A DNA stretch of 64,000 nucleotides from Afipia sp. (GTDB taxonomy: Bacteria; Pseudomonadota; Alphaproteobacteria; Rhizobiales; Xanthobacteraceae): assembly GCA_024508675.1 (NCBI GenBank), contig JANINQ010000021.1, positions 124,001-188,000 on the forward strand, in the 5' to 3' direction. A program made the translations under genes and the position numbers. Positions 1 to 8,203 of this stretch are shown in pieces (the stretch's first letter is position 1; every line of letters starts with the position of its first letter). Under the pieces are notes generated by a model. That model searched no databases and was not told where the DNA came from. It saw only the letters and a list, made by a program, of their open reading frames with translations.

Positions 1-770
1 CGAAAACCCTTCGTTTCGGCGTTGGCCGCACCGACTCCAAGATAAAATTCGCGAACATCCTGATCGCGGATCAACTGTTCGGTCGGCCCATCAGTCACGA
101 TCTTTCCGGATTCCATGATGTAGCCATACGTCGAGACCGCGAACGCGACTGCCGCGTTCTGCTCGACAAGAAGCATGGAAACGCCCTGCTCCCGGCTGAT
201 CCGCGCGATGATGGTGAATATCTCCTCCACCAGCTTCGGCGACAGGCCGAGCGACGGTTCATCCAGCAGCATCAGTTCCGGTTGGGCAATCAACGCACGG
301 CCGATGGCCAGCATCTGCTGCTCGCCACCGGAGAGATAGCCGGCGCGCCCTGTCCTGCGTTCGAACAGACGCGGAAAATACGTGTAGACCAGATCGAACG
401 GTGTCTTCGTCCCGCTGCGGCCTGACATTGCGTAGGTTGCAGCGGTCAGGTTCTCCTCGACCGTGAGATCTTCGAAAATCCGCCGCCCCTCCATCACATG
501 GAAGAGTCCGCTCCGCACAAGCTGGTGCGGAGCGAGACGCGCCACGGCGCCGCCCTTGAACAGGATTTCACCTGTGGTGACCTTGCCGTCTTCCAGTTCA
601 AGCAGATTGGAAATGGCCTTGAGGGTGGTCGATTTGCCGGCTCCATTGGAACCCAGCAAGGCGACCACCGTTCCCTTGTCGACTTTCAGCGACAGGCCGC
701 GGAGCACCTGGACCGTCTTGTTGTAGACGACCTCGATGTTGTTGACTGAGAGAAGTGCTTCCGCGGTCAT
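1..770 (-). CDS. livF: Branched-chain/HAAT ABC transporter ATP-binding protein LivF (3' end cut by window)
   Basis: Partial gene that runs off the left edge; about 256 codons are visible from the ATG at 770, so little is missing. The N-terminal half has Walker A GSNGAGKS and the family signature LSGGEQQM, followed by Walker B LMLLDEP and the LVEQN switch-region motif typical of LivF. LivF is one of the two cytoplasmic ATPases that power Liv-type importers. It is the last visible gene of a minus-strand set livG-livH-livM-SBP-livF, five bases after the binding-protein gene. The true substrate is unknown, because this family also takes up aromatic acids, amides and urea in soil alphaproteobacteria. 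Confidence 0.93.
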   Translation of the reverse strand, partial: MTAEALLSVNNIEVVYNKTVQVLRGLSLKVDKGTVVALLGSNGAGKSTTLKAISNLLELEDGKVTTGEILFKGGAVARLAPHQLVRSGLFHVMEGRRIFEDLTVEENLTAATYAMSGRSGTKTPFDLVYTYFPRLFERRTGRAGYLSGGEQQMLAIGRALIAQPELMLLDEPSLGLSPKLVEEIFTIIARISREQGVSMLLVEQNAAVAFAVSTYGYIMESGKIVTDGPTEQLIRDQDVREFYLGVGAANAETKGF

Positions 771-775
771 TGTCG

Positions 776-1954
776 TTACTTCGCGATCTTGATCCAGTCG
801 GAGACCGGCTTCATGGTCTTGTTGGCGCCGTCATATTGATAGACGCGGCCGACAGGCACCGTGTTGCCAGGAATCGAGATCGGCACGCCGATGATCCCGC
901 CAGTGTCGAAGTCCTTGATGGAGTTCAGCGCAGCCTTCATGTTTGCCGCTGTGAGATCCTTCTTGGCGTCCAGCGTGCGCTTGGCAGCTTCGGTCATCAG
1001 CATCGCGGTCAGGAAGCCCTGCATGTAACCGGTGGACTGATATTCGGGGCGGATCTGCCGGATCTTCTCCAACATCGGCGACTTGCCTTCGGTGTCGAAG
1101 TAGTAGCGATACGGCATCACGCCCATGAAGCCGTCGGCGACGTCCGCTGACTTCGCCCAGATCGCGTTGTCCATCGACCAGAATGTGCCCATGAACTTGG
1201 TCTTGAGACCGAGCTGCTTGGCCTGGGTCATGAATTCCGGCAGCGGCGCGAGAATGTAACCATGGAAGATAGTGTAGTCGGGATCGGCACGGCGCAGCTT
1301 GAGCACCTCGGTGGAGACGTCGACGCTGGTCGGCGGCGTCGCGATCTTCTCCACGATCTTGAGACCCAGCTCAGCCGCGCGCTTCTCTGTCGGCACGATC
1401 GGATCGCGGCCGAACTCGGTGTCCGAATTGACCAGAGCGATCTTCGCGCCCGGCTTGGTCTTGGCGATGTATTCCAGCAGGATGCCGATCATCTCCGAGT
1501 AATCCGGCCCGGCGATGAACTGGTTCGGGAAGTTCTTCGGATCGTTCAGTTCCGAAGCGAAGGATGCGCCCGCGAGCATGATGTCGCCGCGGCGATTCAA
1601 TTCGGCATTGATGGTCTTGGAGAACGCCGTGGAGTCACCATAATAAAGGCTCACCTTCTCCTGGCTGGTGATGCGGTTGAACACCGCCACGGAGTTGTCG
1701 ACCTTGTAGCCGGTATCTTCCGCGACATACTTGACCTTGCGGCCGTTGATGCCGCCGGCGTCGTTGACGATCTTCACATAGTCCTGAAACGCGTTGTTGA
1801 GCGCGATACCCGCGAAGGCGAACACGCCCGTCATCGGCATAGATCCGCCGATCACGATCTCATCGGCGGCGCGCGCCTGAACCCCGAGGCCCAAAGCAAG
1901 GCAGCCTGCGGCTGCGTAGGACAGCACCTTTCGGCGCGTTGGAAAGAGTTTCAT
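776..1954 (-). CDS. ABC transporter periplasmic substrate-binding protein (LivK/HAAT type)
   Basis: A 392-residue type I periplasmic binding protein. The ATG at 1954 gives a charged start (MKLFPTRRK), a hydrophobic signal segment and an ARA-A cleavage-like site near residue 30; the open frame extends further upstream but that part is not signal-like. The mature part begins with IVIGGSMPMTG, the usual first strand and ligand loop, and contains INDAGGINGRK-type sequence found in HAAT receptors. It delivers substrate to the LivHM pore encoded just upstream. Its ligand cannot be read from sequence; aromatic or aliphatic acids are as likely as amino acids. Confidence 0.93.
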   Translation of the reverse strand: MKLFPTRRKVLSYAAAGCLALGLGVQARAADEIVIGGSMPMTGVFAFAGIALNNAFQDYVKIVNDAGGINGRKVKYVAEDTGYKVDNSVAVFNRITSQEKVSLYYGDSTAFSKTINAELNRRGDIMLAGASFASELNDPKNFPNQFIAGPDYSEMIGILLEYIAKTKPGAKIALVNSDTEFGRDPIVPTEKRAAELGLKIVEKIATPPTSVDVSTEVLKLRRADPDYTIFHGYILAPLPEFMTQAKQLGLKTKFMGTFWSMDNAIWAKSADVADGFMGVMPYRYYFDTEGKSPMLEKIRQIRPEYQSTGYMQGFLTAMLMTEAAKRTLDAKKDLTAANMKAALNSIKDFDTGGIIGVPISIPGNTVPVGRVYQYDGANKTMKPVSDWIKIAK

Positions 1955-1973
1955 CACTGTATCTCCCTGTGTG

Positions 1974-3014
1974 TTATTTCTTGAACGGCCATAGATGAAA
2001 GAAACGCCGGACGCGGCGCCAGATTTCGGCAAGGCCCTGCGGCTCGAACAGCAGAAACCCGATGATCAGCAAGCCGAAAACGATTGTCCGGATCGGCGAC
2101 AATTGCGCCACCGCATTCGGAATAAACGTCATGTAGGATACAACGATCTTCAGCACCTCCGGCACCATGGTCATGAAGATCGCGCCGAGGATCGCACCGA
2201 GGATCGTGCCCATGCCACCGACGATAACGGCGGCAAGGAAAAAGACCGAATAGATCAGCGGGAAACTTTCCGGCGTGACGACGCGGAAGAAATAGGCCCA
2301 CATGCCGCCCGCGACGCCCGCGTAGAACGATGACAACGCGAATGACAGCAGCTTGTATTTCAGGAGCGGAATGCCAAGCACCTCGGCCGAGATGTCGCGG
2401 TCGCGAATGGCGATGAACGCGCGGCCAATTCGCGTGCGGAACAGATTTGCCGCAGCGAACACCGCAAGCGCCGTCAGCGGCATGAATAGCCAGTAAAGCT
2501 GGAACGGACGCGCGAGATCGTAACCGAACAGCCGCGCGGGCGGCATGCTCAGCCCCTGCGTTCCGCCCAGGAATGCCGGTCCGTTGGCAAACAGGAAGTG
2601 AAGGATAAAGGAGGCCGCGATGGTCGCGATGGCGAGATAAAGCCCCTTCACACGCAGGCTCGGGACGCCGACCACGAGACCGACAGCGGCGGAGACAAAA
2701 CCCGCAACAATCAGGTTGATGATAAACGGTGTACCGACACGGATTTCCAGAATGGCGACGGTATAGGCGCCCACGGACATAAAGGCCGCCTGCCCCAGAC
2801 TGACAAGGCCGGTATAACCAGTGAGAATGTTGAGGCCTGTGGTGCTGACAATATGGATCAACACAAGGCAGGCGAGATAAATCCAGTATTGATCCGCAAA
2901 GAACGGAAACAGCACCAAGGCCGCGAACAGCGCAGCCAGCATTACCCGCTGAAAATTGGTATCCAGCAGCGACTCTGCCTGAGCGTAAGTTTCGTGTGTC
3001 GCACCGATCCGCAT
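1974..3014 (-). CDS. livM: HAAT ABC transporter permease LivM
   Basis: A 346-residue inner-membrane permease with about ten hydrophobic segments. The sequence NILTGYTGLVSLGQAAFMSVGAY near residues 64-86 is the LivM hallmark, and VGGMGTILGAILGA in the C-terminal half is the region that contacts the ATPase. It forms half of the import pore together with LivH. Its start codon overlaps the stop of livH by one base (TGATG), so the two are translationally coupled. It ends 20 bases before the binding-protein gene. Confidence 0.93.
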   Translation of the reverse strand: MRIGATHETYAQAESLLDTNFQRVMLAALFAALVLFPFFADQYWIYLACLVLIHIVSTTGLNILTGYTGLVSLGQAAFMSVGAYTVAILEIRVGTPFIINLIVAGFVSAAVGLVVGVPSLRVKGLYLAIATIAASFILHFLFANGPAFLGGTQGLSMPPARLFGYDLARPFQLYWLFMPLTALAVFAAANLFRTRIGRAFIAIRDRDISAEVLGIPLLKYKLLSFALSSFYAGVAGGMWAYFFRVVTPESFPLIYSVFFLAAVIVGGMGTILGAILGAIFMTMVPEVLKIVVSYMTFIPNAVAQLSPIRTIVFGLLIIGFLLFEPQGLAEIWRRVRRFFHLWPFKK

Positions 3015-3892
3015 CAGAGTCGCTCGATTTCAACGGTGCCGAACAATCCGTAAGGACGGATCATCAGGGCCACCACAAGTATGCTGAAGGTAACGAGCAG
3101 CTTGTATTCGCCACCCAGATAGGTTCCGACCAGCGCCTCGACGACACCAATGGCAAGACCCGCGACAAGTGCACCCGCGATTGAGTCCAGTCCGCCTACA
3201 ATGACCGCGACCAGAACCGACAAGCCGAACACGCCCATGGTTGGCGAGATGCCGCCAATCGAGCCGATAAGTATCCCCGACCCCGCCGCCGCCATGCCTG
3301 CGACAATCCACGAGACGGAGAACACCGCCGGGACATTGATGCCGCAGGAGAACGCAGCGCCTTGATCGGTCGCCGTCGCGCGGAGCGCGACGCCGCCTCG
3401 CCATGTCCGGAAGACAATCAGGAATGCCGCGATCAGAACCGTCGCAACCACAAAGCTCACTGCAATCTTCGGCGACACATACGCGCTGCCGATAAAGATT
3501 GGCTTCGACGGCAGGAAATTCGGCAGGGTCGCGGGGTCGCTGCCCCAGACAAATTCTACAAATCCGATCAGCACGGAGCTGAGACCGACCGTGACCATGA
3601 ACACCGAGATCGGACTTTCGCCGAGCATCGGACGGATCAGGATACGCTCGATCACGCCACCAAGAATGCCGCCGCCTATCACCGTCAGGATGATCGCCAG
3701 CCAGACCGGAAGCGCGAGCGCCGCGGTCATCCCGAAAAAGAAGTATCCGCACAGCATCAGCATCTCGCCGACGGCCAGATTCAGAACCTTCGTCGCCTTG
3801 TAGATGAGCACAAACGCGATTCCGGTCAGCGCCAGCAATGCGCCGGACCCAAGCCCCGACAGCACGATCTCGAACAGGAACAGCCAATCCAT
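3014..3892 (-). CDS. livH: HAAT ABC transporter permease LivH
   Basis: A 292-residue membrane permease. The open frame is longer upstream, but the ATG at 3892 is chosen because the protein then starts MDWLFLFEIVLSGLGSGALL, the usual LivH start, and overlaps the livG stop by one base. GIAFVLIYKATKVLNLAVGE near residues 23-42 is the LivH signature, and VGGLDSIAGALVAG follows in the C-terminal half. It is the partner of LivM in the pore. Confidence 0.93.
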   Translation of the reverse strand: MDWLFLFEIVLSGLGSGALLALTGIAFVLIYKATKVLNLAVGEMLMLCGYFFFGMTAALALPVWLAIILTVIGGGILGGVIERILIRPMLGESPISVFMVTVGLSSVLIGFVEFVWGSDPATLPNFLPSKPIFIGSAYVSPKIAVSFVVATVLIAAFLIVFRTWRGGVALRATATDQGAAFSCGINVPAVFSVSWIVAGMAAAGSGILIGSIGGISPTMGVFGLSVLVAVIVGGLDSIAGALVAGLAIGVVEALVGTYLGGEYKLLVTFSILVVALMIRPYGLFGTVEIERL

Positions 3893-4731
3893 CACGCCGC
3901 CCTCTCGCCCGCGATCCGTCGCGACAGATCGCTGACATCGCCGGAGCCAAGATAAGCTGCAATCACATCCGGATTGTTCTGAATCTCCGCAGGCTTTCCG
4001 GCCGCGATCACCTGACCGAAGTTCAGCACCACGACGTGATCGGAAATATCCATCACGAGTCCCATGTCGTGCTCGACCATCAGAATGGTGACGCCCCACT
4101 CCTCTTTCACATCGAGGATGAAGCGCGCCATGTCCTCGGTCTCTTCGCGGTTCATACCCGCCACCGGCTCATCGAGCATCAGAACGCGCGGCTGCATCGC
4201 GAGAGCGCGGGCAAGCTCGACACGCTTGCGCAATCCGTAGGAAAGCGACGCCACCGGCTGGTCGCGGATATGTTCCATCTCAAGAAAATCGAGAACGCGC
4301 CGCTCGATCTCGGAGCGCAGGGCAAGCTCTTCACGCCGGGCGCGGCCAAAGTACCACAGCGCGTCAAACACATTGGTCTGCATATGCGCGTGACGACCGA
4401 GCTTGATATTGTCGAGCACCGTCATGCCGCGAAACAGCGCGATGTTCTGGAATGTGCGCGCGAGGCCGATCTTGGCGCGCGCGGGCGGGTGCAACCGGCT
4501 GACGTCTTCGCCGGCAAACTCGATCGCGCCGGCCGAGGGGCGATAGAAACCGGAGATACAGTTGAACAGCGAGGTTTTGCCGGCGCCATTGGGGCCGATC
4601 ACTGCTGTGATCGATCCCGGAGCAACAGAGAAGGAAACATTCGTCAGCGCTTTCAGGCCGCCGAATGACAGCGACAGGCCGTTGACGTTCAGCCCTGCTG
4701 AAGGCAGTTGGCTCTGATTGTCCATGGTCAT
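3892..4731 (-). CDS. livG: HAAT ABC transporter ATP-binding protein LivG
   Basis: A 279-residue ABC ATPase with LSFGGLKALTNVSF at the start, Walker A GPNGAGKT near residues 46-53, family signature LSYGLRKRVELARAL, Walker B VLMLDEP and the EHDMGLVMDISDHVVVLN tail that distinguishes LivG from LivF. It is the first gene of the liv set, 140 bases downstream of the GntR regulator gene on the same strand. That gap shows no copy of the operator seen upstream of the regulator. Confidence 0.93.
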   Translation of the reverse strand: MTMDNQSQLPSAGLNVNGLSLSFGGLKALTNVSFSVAPGSITAVIGPNGAGKTSLFNCISGFYRPSAGAIEFAGEDVSRLHPPARAKIGLARTFQNIALFRGMTVLDNIKLGRHAHMQTNVFDALWYFGRARREELALRSEIERRVLDFLEMEHIRDQPVASLSYGLRKRVELARALAMQPRVLMLDEPVAGMNREETEDMARFILDVKEEWGVTILMVEHDMGLVMDISDHVVVLNFGQVIAAGKPAEIQNNPDVIAAYLGSGDVSDLSRRIAGERAA

Positions 4732-4871
4732 GCGCCGCGCTGTGCCGTCGGCAAGGCGGAAGACGCCGATCTACTGGCCTTCAAACGACGTCGATCATCC
4801 GAACTCACCTGACGCTCTCCCCATTTTGACTTGCCCGGCGGTAAATCCGCTCTTCTGGCTGATTTCGGTGA

Positions 4872-5645
4872 CTACCGTTTGCGGTTCACCAAACCGTGCT
4901 CCATGTACATTCGCTCAACCGGCCGATCGAGCGAGTTTCCCGCGCGCTCAAATCCGCGACGCCAGTCTTCGACATGCCGGCGCATCCATACTTTCCCCGC
5001 TTCCTTGTCGCGTCTACGAATTGCGTCGAGCAGATGATGATGTGCGGCGATCAGACGCGGCATGCCTTCAGCCACGTTGCGCACAACCATCTCCGTCGTC
5101 GGGAAGAACAGAAGACCCGCGGGCTCTCGCGCAAGCTGCAGCACCCGGTTGTGCGAAGCCTTGGCGAGCAGGATATGAAAATCCGCATCAAGTTCGGCAA
5201 ACGCGGCCGGGGTGTCGATGGCGCGCTCGGTCTTCTCGATATTCTGAGCGATCTCGGCGATGTCATCATCGGTCGCATGATCGACCGCATATTCAATCGC
5301 GGCGATCTCGAGGATCATCGCAGTCTCATACAATTCCCGGAACGTCACCTCATGCAGCACAAGTGCGCGGCTCAGGCGGCTGGCGAGCTTGTTGTAGCGT
5401 GGAAGGCAGGCGTAGAGGCGGCGGCTGGAATCGCGCCGGATCAAGCCGCTCTCTTCCAGAACCCGGATTCCCTCACGCACCGTGGAGCGGTTCACGCCGA
5501 ACTGCTGAACCAACTCGGACTCCGTTCCGATCGGATCGTCAGGCTTGATCCGCCCATTGACAATTTCGCGCTCAATCGCGTCGGCCACCTTTTGATAGGC
5601 CGGCGCAACTTCGATACGCGCAAAATTCGGGATCACGGATGACAT
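4872..5645 (-). CDS. GntR-family (FadR subfamily) transcriptional regulator
   Basis: A 257-residue regulator. The N-terminal winged helix (GTESELVQQFGVNRSTVREGIRVLEESGLI) is GntR type; the C-terminal all-helical FCD domain carries the expected metal ligands in DADFHILLAKASHN, AAHHHLL and MRRHVED. FCD domains bind organic acids. The frame is open to a TTG at 5672, but that codon lies inside a FadR-type operator, so the ATG at 5645 is preferred. It precedes the liv operon on the same strand and probably controls itself and this transporter. Confidence 0.9.
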   Translation of the reverse strand: MSSVIPNFARIEVAPAYQKVADAIEREIVNGRIKPDDPIGTESELVQQFGVNRSTVREGIRVLEESGLIRRDSSRRLYACLPRYNKLASRLSRALVLHEVTFRELYETAMILEIAAIEYAVDHATDDDIAEIAQNIEKTERAIDTPAAFAELDADFHILLAKASHNRVLQLAREPAGLLFFPTTEMVVRNVAEGMPRLIAAHHHLLDAIRRRDKEAGKVWMRRHVEDWRRGFERAGNSLDRPVERMYMEHGLVNRKR

Positions 5646-5661
5646 AGTGTCTCGGCGTCGA

Positions 5662-5672
5662 TTGTCGGACAA
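5662..5672. promoter_or_regulatory. FadR-subfamily GntR operator dyad, copy 1
   Basis: The 11 bases TTGTC-G-GACAA match the known FadR-subfamily pattern TNGTNNNACNA exactly. The site lies 17 bases upstream of the regulator ATG, where a bound repressor would block its own transcription. A second copy lies 99 bases away. Confidence 0.65.
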
Positions 5673-5770
5673 AGGCTAAGGGCGAAATTTTGCCCGGTCA
5701 ATCCGCTAAAAACCTGCGACCTACAGGGATTTTTGGGTGCAGCGCACAAAGCAAAGCGACGAAATTCACA

Positions 5771-5781
5771 TTGTCCGACAA
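5771..5781. promoter_or_regulatory. FadR-subfamily GntR operator dyad, copy 2
   Basis: TTGTC-C-GACAA, the same dyad as at 5662-5672 with only the central base changed. The pair brackets the likely promoter of the regulator gene, which suggests binding of two dimers and possibly looping. Confidence 0.6.
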
Positions 5782-5879
5782 GTAGTGCGTGGCGACAGCC
5801 AGCTATCACGTGCGGGCAAGAACTTTCGGTGCGCGCGACAGCGGCCCGCAGGTGCAGGCGGTCTGTCGGGCTGTCGGGC

Positions 5880-6260
5880 TATGCACCGCCGCAAGCTCGG
5901 CAACAATCTTCTCTTCGTTCTGTGCGAGCGCTTCGGTCAATTCCGCGAACTTCGCCTGCAGGTTCGTGTTTTTGGTCTGCGCAGCTTGCTCCTGCGCCCA
6001 ATATATCGCGAGACAGAACTGACTTCCGCGGTTATCAAATTCACTGGTGCGCGGCGAAGGAGACTTGTTATTGTCGAGCAGTTTGCTGGTGGCAGCGGCC
6101 AGCGTTTTCGCCAGGAGTTTGGCTTTCGAATTACCCACCTTGATACCGACATCCTCCAGCGAAACTGCAAGCGCAAGGAATTCACCGGGAGATTCCCAAC
6201 GCAGGTGGTTTTCTCCAACCAGCTGCTACACATCCTTGGGGGCGAGCCTACCGGCGCCGG
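5880..6260 (-). pseudogene. C-terminal remnant of monomeric NADP-isocitrate dehydrogenase
   Basis: Reading the minus strand in one frame from about 6260 gives a stretch close to the C-terminal part of the monomeric (about 740-residue) isocitrate dehydrogenase: recognisable blocks are LRWESPGEFLALAVSLED, NSKAKLLAKTL, DNRGSQFCLAIYWAQEQAAQ and ALAQNEEKIVAELAAV. An in-frame TAG interrupts it at 6226-6228, the N-terminal 80 percent is absent, and after about 5880 the frame no longer matches the family (the expected GGYY tail is missing). The enzyme would make 2-oxoglutarate from isocitrate. This copy is non-functional. Confidence 0.75.
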
Positions 6261-6270
6261 ATGTCGTTAT

Positions 6271-6287
6271 CCTAATTTATAATTAGG
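6271..6287. repeat. Short AT-rich perfect inverted repeat
   Basis: CCTAATT-TAT-AATTAGG, seven-base arms around three bases, at the broken upstream edge of the isocitrate dehydrogenase remnant. It could be an operator or a scar at the truncation point; nothing in the surroundings decides between these. Confidence 0.4.
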
Positions 6288-6392
6288 ACATGCTTGTCCC
6301 TCGCCAATAGCTTTCTCACGAGCTAAGGCGACCGCAATCGGCAAATTCGCAATCTTTCTTCACAGAAACGCATGGCCGCGATCAATAATGAA

Positions 6393-7409
6393 TCAATCGA
6401 TCTGGACACCGATCGCCTTGATTGGCCCCGCCCACTTGTCGATTTCGCTTTTCACGAACCCGTCCAGATACTGCGGTGTCGCCCGGTCTTTCGAGACGAT
6501 CCTCAGACCCGCGCCTTCAAGTTTCTGACGGATCGCGGGATCATTCATGGATTCAAGCATCGCTCGATTAAGCTTGCCGATGACCGCGTCCGGCGTTCCC
6601 TTCGGTGCAAAGAACGCGTTCCAGGTATAAGCTTTCACATCGTAGCCTTGCTCGACTGCGGTCGGGACATTAGCCAATGCAGGCGAGCGAGCATCGGTGA
6701 GGATCGCGATAGCCTTGACCGCCCCGCCATCGATCTGAGGCTTGGCTGTCGTGATGATGTCGCACAGATAGTCCACGCGGCCGCTCGCCAGATCCTGCAT
6801 GGCCGGGTTGGCACCGCGATATGGCACGTGCACGGCATCGATGTTGGTCACGGAATTCAACAGGGCGCAGCCGAGATGAATGGCTGAACCGATACCGGCT
6901 GATGCGAACTGCATCTTCGACCCGTTTTGCTTCGCGTAAGTGACGAAATCCTTCAGATTCTCCGCTGGAAAATCCTTCCGGGTGACCAGTACGAGCGGAG
7001 CCTCCAGGAATAGACCAATGCTGCTGAAGTCCTTGGTCGCATCGTAAGTCGGCTTCTTATAGAGTAGCTGGTTCTGGGCTTGTGTCCCGACTGTGCCAAC
7101 CAGGAAAGTGTATCCATCGGGTTGGGCCTTGGCGACGCGCTGGGCGCCAATCATGCCGCCTGCCCCGCCGACATTCTCAACGATGACCTGCTGGCCAAGA
7201 ACCTCTCCCATGCGCTGGGCGAACATACGCGCCGGGACATCGTTCGGGCCGCCGGCCGCGAAGGGATTGATCATGGTGATCGGACGGGTTGGCCAGTCAT
7301 CAGCGGCGCGGCTGCATTCGACGCCAGCGAATGTCACAACCGCGGCAATCGCCGCAGACACGATCAGCCAAGCCGTCTTGTTACCCTTCCGGGTCTCCCG
7401 CATAGCCAT
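6393..7409 (-). CDS. Tripartite tricarboxylate transporter-type (Bug/TctC) substrate-binding protein
   Basis: A 338-residue periplasmic binding protein. It has a signal peptide (hydrophobic residues 13-29, cleavage near SRA-A), then WPTRPITMINPFAAGGPND, the Bug family opening, and the PYRGANPAMQDLASG ligand-loop motif. A strong GGGAGGG ribosome site precedes the ATG at 7409. Bug proteins bind carboxylic acids, often aromatic, for TctAB transport or signalling. There are no tctA or tctB genes in the window. It is the last gene of the Mo-hydroxylase operon, 29 bases after the ABC ATPase gene. Confidence 0.92.
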   Translation of the reverse strand: MAMRETRKGNKTAWLIVSAAIAAVVTFAGVECSRAADDWPTRPITMINPFAAGGPNDVPARMFAQRMGEVLGQQVIVENVGGAGGMIGAQRVAKAQPDGYTFLVGTVGTQAQNQLLYKKPTYDATKDFSSIGLFLEAPLVLVTRKDFPAENLKDFVTYAKQNGSKMQFASAGIGSAIHLGCALLNSVTNIDAVHVPYRGANPAMQDLASGRVDYLCDIITTAKPQIDGGAVKAIAILTDARSPALANVPTAVEQGYDVKAYTWNAFFAPKGTPDAVIGKLNRAMLESMNDPAIRQKLEGAGLRIVSKDRATPQYLDGFVKSEIDKWAGPIKAIGVQID

Positions 7410-7438
7410 CGAACGCCCTCCCGATTTTTTTCTTTTTT

Positions 7439-8203
7439 TTATGCAGCCAGCACGCCCTGTATCTGGCCACGAATAACATCCTGCTTTTCGGTCTTGGCCT
7501 CTGGCGTCAGCAGGACATCGATCGCGATATTGGCCGGACGCTTCAGCACCACGATCCGATCGCCTATTTCCAATGCTTCGTTGATCGAGTGCGTAATGAA
7601 GACAGCCGTCTTTCCGTTTTCTTTTACGAGCTTGACGAACTCGGCACGCAGCTTGCGAGCTGTCATTTCGTCAAGCGCCGAGAACGGTTCATCACAAAGC
7701 AGGATGTTAGCGTTGGTGGCGAAAGCACGCGCAATGGACACGCGCTGTCGCATGCCACCCGACAATGCGTGCGGATAATCATTCTCATGTCCGCGAAGCC
7801 CGAGCGTATCCAGCCATCTCTCGGCAATGCTTCTGCGCTCATCACTCGACTTTCCAAGAATCTCCAGCCCGAGCTGAACATTCTCGATCGCCGTCCGCCA
7901 TGGCAACAACCTGTCGCCCTGAAAGACGATCGCCATCTTGCCGCGAAACGCATCGAAGTCGTGGAAGGGATCATGACCATCCACCGTCACACGTCCTTTG
8001 GTGGGCTCGGTCAGCCCCGCGATCATGTTGAAGATTGTGGACTTGCCACAACCAGTCTTACCAAGGAGCGCTAGCATTTGCCCTTGCGCAACCTGCAAAT
8101 CCAGCGTGTCAACCGCCGTGAAGGCGCCGGCACCACCTGCCTTACCAAAAATCTTCGACACCTGTTCGAGGGAGATTGCGGGCTTTTCGAGACCATTCGT
8201 CAT
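7439..8203 (-). CDS. ABC transporter ATP-binding protein (SsuB/TauB type)
   Basis: A 254-residue ATPase. The ATG at 8203 is preferred over upstream in-frame codons because it overlaps the permease stop (ATGA). Walker A is GKTGCGKS, signature LSGGMRQRVSIARA, Walker B ILLCDEP, and FITHSINEALEIGDRIVVL is the switch region typical of nitrate/sulfonate/taurine importers. It powers the permease encoded directly upstream. The stop codon is followed by long A runs on the coding strand. Confidence 0.92.
   Translation of the reverse strand: MTNGLEKPAISLEQVSKIFGKAGGAGAFTAVDTLDLQVAQGQMLALLGKTGCGKSTIFNMIAGLTEPTKGRVTVDGHDPFHDFDAFRGKMAIVFQGDRLLPWRTAIENVQLGLEILGKSSDERRSIAERWLDTLGLRGHENDYPHALSGGMRQRVSIARAFATNANILLCDEPFSALDEMTARKLRAEFVKLVKENGKTAVFITHSINEALEIGDRIVVLKRPANIAIDVLLTPEAKTEKQDVIRGQIQGVLAA

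Noticed and set aside
776-1984. Long plus-strand frames opposite the first Liv binding-protein gene (755-1150, 1262-1984)
   Set aside because: They are antisense shadows of a clear binding-protein gene and have arginine/histidine-rich composition with no family resemblance.
5662-5672. TTG at 5672 as GntR start codon
   Set aside because: It lies inside the operator dyad and adds nine residues (SDNRRRDT) not needed for the fold; the ATG at 5645 fits better.
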